Positions 7,139-10,634 of a stretch of DNA of 10,634 nt are shown here, piece by piece (position 1 is the stretch's first letter; every line of letters starts with the position of its first letter). The notes beneath the pieces were generated by a model, which saw nothing but the letters and a program-made list of their open reading frames with translations, searched no databases and was not told the DNA's origin. Position numbers and translations under genes: made by a program. The DNA comes from Desulfuromonadaceae bacterium (GTDB lineage: Bacteria > Desulfobacterota > Desulfuromonadia > Geobacterales > Pseudopelobacteraceae): NCBI GenBank assembly GCA_028686145.1, contig JAQUCQ010000085.1, positions 1 to 10,634 of the forward strand. Reading direction: 5' to 3'.

Positions 7139-7168
7139 TTGACACTTGTTTGGAAAAGCGAGTATAAA
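7139..7168 (+). promoter_or_regulatory. Upstream promoter of the str-operon leader (P1)
   Basis: TTGACA (7139-7144), an 18-bp spacer and TATAAA (7163-7168) form a near-consensus sigma70-type promoter. Directly upstream an A-rich tract (7103-7122) and further A/T bases resemble an UP element, as often seen on strong ribosomal promoters. The expected start is near 7175, at the beginning of the structured RNA element, about 300 bases before the rpsL start codon. Confidence 0.7.
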
Positions 7169-7171
7169 TTC

Positions 7172-7290
7172 GATTCCTTGATACAGAGGTGTAGCAACGC
7201 TACTGACCAGAGTGGAGATGTCGGTGAGATTCCGGCCCTACAACTATTCCACTCCCAACCGTAAAAACTGTCAGAGCGATCAACACGGAA
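7172..7290 (+). ncRNA. Structured leader RNA with a cobalamin-riboswitch-like core (candidate)
   Basis: I see a compact fold. TTGAT (7178-7182) pairs with ATCAA (7279-7283) to close the element. GTAGC/GCTAC (7191-7195, 7199-7203) is a hairpin. TGAC/GTCA (7204-7207, 7270-7273) forms a junction helix. GAGTGGA/TCCACTC (7210-7216, 7248-7254) is a perfect seven-base stem, and inside it GTCGG/CCGGC (7220-7224, 7232-7236) closes a seven-base loop. GGTGAGATTCC (7223-7233) fits the cobalamin riboswitch consensus GGTGNRANTCC exactly. TTGATACAGAGGTG (7178-7191) looks like the 5' end of many such riboswitches. CCCAACCGTAA (7254-7264) and GTCAGAGCGATC (7270-7281) resemble the CNACTGTAA segment and a damaged B12 box. 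The usual ACCTGCC end is absent, as are the optional outer arms. It may be a divergent or decayed riboswitch, or a different RNA class. Confidence 0.5.
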
Positions 7291-7397
7291 CACAAAGTAA
7301 ATACATGCGACGTTCACATCGTTTGTATGGTTATTACCCTTTTGAGTTAAAGCAACTCACTAAAAAAACACTACAACCAAATAAAATAGATTGACAA
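7291..7397 (+). other. Non-coding leader between the structured RNA and the rpsL-proximal promoter
   Basis: This part holds no credible gene. ATACATGCGA (7301-7310) pairs imperfectly with TCGTTTGTAT (7319-7328) across an eight-base loop, with one mismatch and one wobble. TGAGTT (7343-7348) pairs with AACTCA (7354-7359). The second stem is followed by CTAAAAAAA on the plus strand, so it is not a Rho-independent terminator in that direction. The rest is A-rich. Confidence 0.4.
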
Positions 7398-7406
7398 TGA
7401 TATAAT
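7398..7406 (+). promoter_or_regulatory. Extended -10 promoter directly upstream of rpsL (P2)
   Basis: TGATATAAT is a perfect extended -10 element (TG, one base, TATAAT). A TTGACA at 7391-7396 is too close to serve as its -35 box, and no good -35 lies 17 bp upstream, which extended -10 promoters can tolerate. Transcription would begin near 7413 and give a leader of about 67 bases. This start would exclude the structured RNA at 7172-7290. Confidence 0.55.
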
Positions 7407-7428
7407 AAATTTGTTAGTTTCGCGATTC

Positions 7429-7443
7429 GCTCCTGTTTGGAGC
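7429..7443 (+). other. Small hairpin in the proximal rpsL leader
   Basis: GCTCC (7429-7433) and GGAGC (7439-7443) form a perfect five-base stem around TGTTT. It lies within both possible rpsL leader transcripts, about 20 bases before the ribosome-binding site. It could be a protein-binding or stability element; no function is shown. Confidence 0.35.
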
Positions 7444-7479
7444 AGTTTGAAATTTTTGTATCTGGAGAATTTGACGACT

Positions 7480-7851
7480 ATGCCAACAATCAACCAGCTG
7501 ATCAGGTCAGGTAGGGAAAGTAAAAAGGATAAATCAACGGCACCGGCTCTGAAGTCCTGTCCACAGAAGCGCGGCGTTTGTACGAGGGTTTATACGACCA
7601 CACCTAAGAAACCTAACTCTGCTCTCCGTAAGGTTGCCAGAGTTCGTTTGACTAATGGACTTGAAGTAACATCATATATTCCTGGTGTCGGCCACAACCT
7701 TCAGGAGCACTCTGTTGTTCTTATTCGTGGTGGCAGGGTTAAAGACCTTCCTGGTGTCCGTTATCACATCGTTCGTGGTACTCTTGACTCGGTTGGTGTG
7801 AAGGGTCGTTTACAGAGTCGTTCCAAGTATGGCGCCAAGCGTCCAAAATAA
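7480..7851 (+). CDS. rpsL: 30S ribosomal protein S12
   Basis: S12 sits at the decoding centre of the small subunit and helps control translational accuracy. The 123-residue product starts with the conserved MPTINQLIR and is close to the 124 residues of E. coli. The streptomycin-related loop is wild type: Lys43 in TTPKKPNSALRK and Lys88 in GGRVKDLPGVR. Asp89 in the same loop is the residue methylthiolated by RimO in bacteria that have it. I chose ATG at 7480 on protein conservation. The nearest Shine-Dalgarno, GGAG at 7464-7467, is 12 bases away, longer than usual, while the in-frame TTG at 7471 would be too close to it. This is the first gene of the str operon, 30 bp before rpsG, and is preceded by a long leader with two promoters. 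Confidence 0.98.
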   Translation: MPTINQLIRSGRESKKDKSTAPALKSCPQKRGVCTRVYTTTPKKPNSALRKVARVRLTNGLEVTSYIPGVGHNLQEHSVVLIRGGRVKDLPGVRYHIVRGTLDSVGVKGRLQSRSKYGAKRPK

Positions 7852-7881
7852 TACTGAACCTGTTTTGTTGAGGGGATATAT

Positions 7882-8352
7882 ATGCCGAGAAGAAGAGAAG
7901 TGCCTAAAAGAATAATTCTGCCGGATCCGAAATTTAACGACAAGGTTGTTGCCAAGCTTATTAATTCACTGATGCTTGCAGGTAAAAAAAGTGTTGCTGA
8001 GTCAATAATGTATGGTGCGCTTGAGTTGGTTGCGCAGCGGGCAAATGATGAGGCTGTAAAAGTCCTTAAGAAGAGCCTTGACAACATAAAGCCGACACTT
8101 GAAGTTAAGTCCCGTCGTGTTGGTGGTTCTACCTATCAGGTGCCGATTGAAGTGCGCCCTGAGCGTCGCATGTCTTTGGCTATGCGTTGGTTGATTAAAT
8201 ATTCTACTGCCCGCAGTGAAAAAACGATGAAAGATAAGTTGGCTGGAGAGATCCTGGATGCTTACAATAATCGTGGCGCTGCAGTAAAAAAACGTGAAGA
8301 TGTTCATAAAATGGCAGAAGCAAACCGTGCCTTTGCTCATTATCGCTGGTAA
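7882..8352 (+). CDS. rpsG: 30S ribosomal protein S7
   Basis: S7 nucleates assembly of the 3' domain of 16S rRNA and lies at the head of the 30S subunit near the E site. The product is 156 residues, the standard bacterial length. It contains the conserved N-terminal block PDPKFNDKVVAKLINSLML (15-33), GKKSVAESIMYGAL, the VGGSTYQVPIEVRPERR segment and the terminal NRAFAHYRW. ATG at 7882 follows GAGGGG by six bases. It is 30 bp after rpsL and 28 bp before fusA. In E. coli S7 represses this operon by binding the rpsL-rpsG junction; the 30-bp junction here is short and shows no obvious large structure, so that mechanism is not evident. Confidence 0.98.
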   Translation: MPRRREVPKRIILPDPKFNDKVVAKLINSLMLAGKKSVAESIMYGALELVAQRANDEAVKVLKKSLDNIKPTLEVKSRRVGGSTYQVPIEVRPERRMSLAMRWLIKYSTARSEKTMKDKLAGEILDAYNNRGAAVKKREDVHKMAEANRAFAHYRW

Positions 8353-8380
8353 TTAGTACTATTCGTATTTGGAGGATTCA

Positions 8381-10462
8381 GTGCCCCGCTTAGCACCACT
8401 TGATAAATATAGAAATATTGGCATCATGGCTCATATTGATGCCGGAAAAACAACGACGACCGAGCGTATTCTTTATTACACCGGTGTATCTCATAAAATT
8501 GGCGAAGTCCACGAAGGTACTGCAACAATGGACTGGATGGAGCAGGAGCAGGAGCGTGGTATTACTATCACGTCAGCTGCGACCACCTGCACCTGGGATG
8601 ATCACCGCATTAACATTATTGATACCCCTGGTCATGTTGATTTTACAATCGAAGTAGAACGTTCGTTGCGTGTTCTTGATGGTGCCGTTGCAGTGTTTTG
8701 CTCTGTCGGTGGCGTAGAGCCTCAGTCGGAAACGGTGTGGCGCCAGGCTGATAAATACGGCGTGCCACGAATTGCTTTTATAAATAAGATGGACCGCGTA
8801 GGTGCTGATTTCTTCCGTGGTGTCCAGATGATAAAGGATCGGCTGAAAGCAAATCCGCTTCCCATTCAGCTTCCTATTGGTAAAGAGGAAAATTTCAAGG
8901 GGATAATTGACCTTGTTACGATGAAGGCAATATTGTGGGATGATGAAACTCTGGGTGCTACTTTCCGCACAGAGGAAATCCCGGCAGATCTGCTTGATGA
9001 AGCTGTTGAGTATCGCGAAAAAATGATTGAAGAAATTTCAAGTCACGATGATGCTCTTATGGAGAAGTATCTTTCCGGTGAAGCATTGAGTGAGGCTGAA
9101 ATAAAGGCAGCTATCCGCTCCTGCACGATTGCAATTAATTTCTGTCCGGTTATCTGTGGTTCCTCTTTTAAAAACAAAGGCGTACAGAACCTGCTTGATG
9201 CTGTCGTTGATTACATGCCTTCTCCAATGGATATTCCTGCAATTAAAGGTATTGATATTGATAAAGGTGCTGAAGTTGAACGTCACGCTTCAGATACTGA
9301 GCCATTTTCTGCTCTTGGTTTTAAAATTATGACCGACCCTTTCGTAGGTCAGTTGACGTTTTTCCGTGTATACTCAGGTGTTGTTCAAGCGGGTTCTTAT
9401 ATATATAACTCGACCAAAGGCAAACGTGAGCGCATCGGTCGTATTCTTAAGATGCATGCAAACAAACGTGAAGAAGTCAAGGAAGTCTATGCTGGCGATA
9501 TTGCCGCCGCAGTAGGCCTCAAGTATACAACTACCGGTGATACTCTGTGTGATGAAGAAAATGCGGTAATATTGGAGTCGATAGAGTTTCCTGAGCCGGT
9601 TATTTCAATTGCTATTGAGCCTAAAACCAAAGCAGAGCAGGAAAAACTTGGTTTTGGATTGCAAAAGCTTGCAAGTGAAGATCCTTCGTTCCGTGTTAAA
9701 ACAGACGAAGAAACGGGTCAGACCATCATCTCCGGTATGGGCGAGTTACATTTGGAGATTATTGTCGATCGATTGATGCGCGAGTTCAAGGTTGAAGCTA
9801 ACGTCGGTAAACCGCAAGTTGCGTACCGTGAAACCGTTACCAAGAAAGTTAAAGTCGAAGGTAAGTTTGTTCGTCAGTCGGGTGGTCGCGGACAGTACGG
9901 GCATGTTTGGCTCGAGGTTGAGCCGCAACCGGAAGCTGGTATGGGCTACGAATTTATTGATGCTATTAAAGGCGGTGTTGTTCCCCGCGAATATATTCCT
10001 GCTGTCGATAAAGGCATCAAGGAAGCGCTTGATAATGGCGTTTTGGCCGGTTTTCCGGTTGTTGATGTCAAGGTGACATTGATTGATGGGTCATACCACG
10101 AAGTCGATTCATCCGAGATGGCTTTCAAGATTGCCGGTTCAATGGGATTCAAAGAAGGTTGTTCAAAAGCCGGCCCGATTATACTTGAGCCCATCATGTC
10201 GGTGGAAGTTGTTGTTCCCGAAGAGTATATGGGTGATGTTATAGGCGATCTTAACTCTAAGCGTGGGCGTATTATGGGCATGGATTCCCGAGCAGGTGCT
10301 CAGGTTATCACTTCCATGGTTCCTCTTGCACAAATGTTCGGATATTCAACGGATCTGCGTTCAGCAACGCAGGGTCGCGCTACGTATGCAATGACATTTG
10401 ACCATTATGAGCCAGTGCCGAAGTCGGTTGCTGAAGAGATAGTTGCAAAAGTAAAGGGTTAA
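8381..10462 (+). CDS. fusA: Elongation factor G
   Basis: EF-G is the translational GTPase that moves tRNA and mRNA after peptide transfer, and with RRF it splits spent ribosomes. I chose GTG at 8381 (693 residues). GGAGG lies five bases upstream, and an in-frame TTG at 8369 would overlap that site. Counting from the GTG, the G-domain motifs are AHIDAGKTT (17-25), RGITI (59-63), DTPGH (81-85) and NKMD (135-138). Domain II, the domain III segment around EDPSFRV, the domain IV segment GGRGQYGHVW and the C-terminal EPVPKSVAEEIV follow without a break. Length and order match canonical bacterial EF-G rather than tetracycline-resistance or mitochondrial-type paralogues. It is the third gene of the str operon, 36 bp before tuf. 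Confidence 0.98.
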   Translation: MPRLAPLDKYRNIGIMAHIDAGKTTTTERILYYTGVSHKIGEVHEGTATMDWMEQEQERGITITSAATTCTWDDHRINIIDTPGHVDFTIEVERSLRVLDGAVAVFCSVGGVEPQSETVWRQADKYGVPRIAFINKMDRVGADFFRGVQMIKDRLKANPLPIQLPIGKEENFKGIIDLVTMKAILWDDETLGATFRTEEIPADLLDEAVEYREKMIEEISSHDDALMEKYLSGEALSEAEIKAAIRSCTIAINFCPVICGSSFKNKGVQNLLDAVVDYMPSPMDIPAIKGIDIDKGAEVERHASDTEPFSALGFKIMTDPFVGQLTFFRVYSGVVQAGSYIYNSTKGKRERIGRILKMHANKREEVKEVYAGDIAAAVGLKYTTTGDTLCDEENAVILESIEFPEPVISIAIEPKTKAEQEKLGFGLQKLASEDPSFRVKTDEETGQTIISGMGELHLEIIVDRLMREFKVEANVGKPQVAYRETVTKKVKVEGKFVRQSGGRGQYGHVWLEVEPQPEAGMGYEFIDAIKGGVVPREYIPAVDKGIKEALDNGVLAGFPVVDVKVTLIDGSYHEVDSSEMAFKIAGSMGFKEGCSKAGPIILEPIMSVEVVVPEEYMGDVIGDLNSKRGRIMGMDSRAGAQVITSMVPLAQMFGYSTDLRSATQGRATYAMTFDHYEPVPKSVAEEIVAKVKG

Positions 10463-10498
10463 TATAACTCAAATCCGTAACTCAGGAGGGCCTTTCTC

Positions 10499-10634
10499 AT
10501 GGCAAAAGCAAAGTTTCTACGTAATAAAACTCATGTAAACATCGGCACGATCGGTCACGTTGACCACGGCAAGACTACTTTAACCGCAGCCATCACAAAA
10601 GTTCTGGCCGGCAAAGGTCAAGCTGAGTACAAGG
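10499..10634 (+). CDS. tuf: Elongation factor Tu, first 45 codons (partial)
   Basis: EF-Tu delivers aminoacyl-tRNA to the ribosome as a GTP complex. ATG at 10499 follows a strong AGGAGGG, and the reading frame is open to the window edge. The translation starts MAKAKFLRNKTHVNIGTIGH and includes the P-loop GHVDHGKT at residues 19-26, then TLTAAITKVLAGKG. The segment FLRNKTH differs slightly from the common FERTKPH, which lies in a variable part. Many bacteria carry two tuf copies; only this one is visible. Confidence 0.97.
   Translation, partial: MAKAKFLRNKTHVNIGTIGHVDHGKTTLTAAITKVLAGKGQAEYK

Noticed and set aside
7220..7236. tRNA T-arm-like hairpin
   Set aside because: The stem and seven-base loop are the right size, but the loop lacks the TTC motif and no acceptor, D or anticodon arms fit around it.
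7343..7368. Hairpin TGAGTT/AACTCA as a terminator for the upstream transcript
   Set aside because: On the plus strand it is followed by an A-run instead of a T-run, and on the minus strand no T-run follows it either.
7212..7394. Plus-strand open frame of 60 codons in the str leader
   Set aside because: It overlaps the structured RNA, has an unremarkable composition and no convincing ribosome-binding site. The sequence constraint is better explained by RNA pairing.
7391..7406. TTGACA at 7391 and TATAAT at 7401 as one promoter
   Set aside because: Only four bases separate the two boxes, so they cannot act together; the TATAAT is better read as an extended -10 element.
8369..8380. TTG at 8369 as the fusA start
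   Set aside because: It overlaps the GGAGG ribosome-binding site; GTG at 8381 has correct spacing and gives the family-typical N-terminus.

Overview
The window looks like chromosomal DNA of a Gram-negative bacterium. It encodes an outer-membrane porin, a lipoprotein and two periplasmic binding-protein transporters. The style of the proteins (multi-lysine LivK-type lipoprotein, porin, small periplasmic coiled-coil protein, translation genes) reminds me of Geobacter/Desulfuromonadia. That placement is from memory of the families, not a computed result, and the genus is uncertain. I see no insertion sequence, CRISPR array, tRNA, rRNA or phage gene.

Positions 1-5976 (minus strand) form an amino-acid uptake cluster. 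Reading in its direction of transcription, it starts with a polar amino acid ABC transporter: periplasmic binding protein 5976-5233, permease 5188-4400, ATPase 4413-3670. Next come an outer-membrane porin (3610-2192), a small exported two-cysteine coiled-coil protein (2125-1847), a branched-chain-type binding lipoprotein (LivK-like, 1820-633) and the start of the LivH permease (360 to beyond the window edge). Together these could carry solutes from outside the cell through the porin and on through two inner-membrane importers. A good sigma70-type promoter (TTGACA, 16 bp, TATAAA) sits ahead of the first gene. Every non-coding gap of the cluster longer than 30 bp holds a hairpin, so expression is probably graded along the operon.

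Positions 5977-6175 are a divergent intergenic region. Positions 6176-7075 (plus) encode an EamA/DMT-family membrane transporter.

Positions 7076-7479 are a 404-base non-coding stretch ahead of the str operon. It has an upstream promoter (TTGACA, 18 bp, TATAAA, with an A-rich tract before it). About ten bases downstream of its -10 box begins a compact predicted RNA (about 7172-7290) whose core resembles part of a cobalamin riboswitch, including an exact match to GGTGNRANTCC. A second, extended -10 promoter and a small leader hairpin follow, just before rpsL. This RNA is the most unusual item in the window.

Positions 7480-10634 (plus) are the str operon: rpsL (S12), rpsG (S7), fusA (EF-G) and the first 45 codons of tuf (EF-Tu), closely spaced and each with a Shine-Dalgarno site. 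The gene upstream is the EamA transporter rather than rpoC, so this operon is not joined to the rpoBC operon here.
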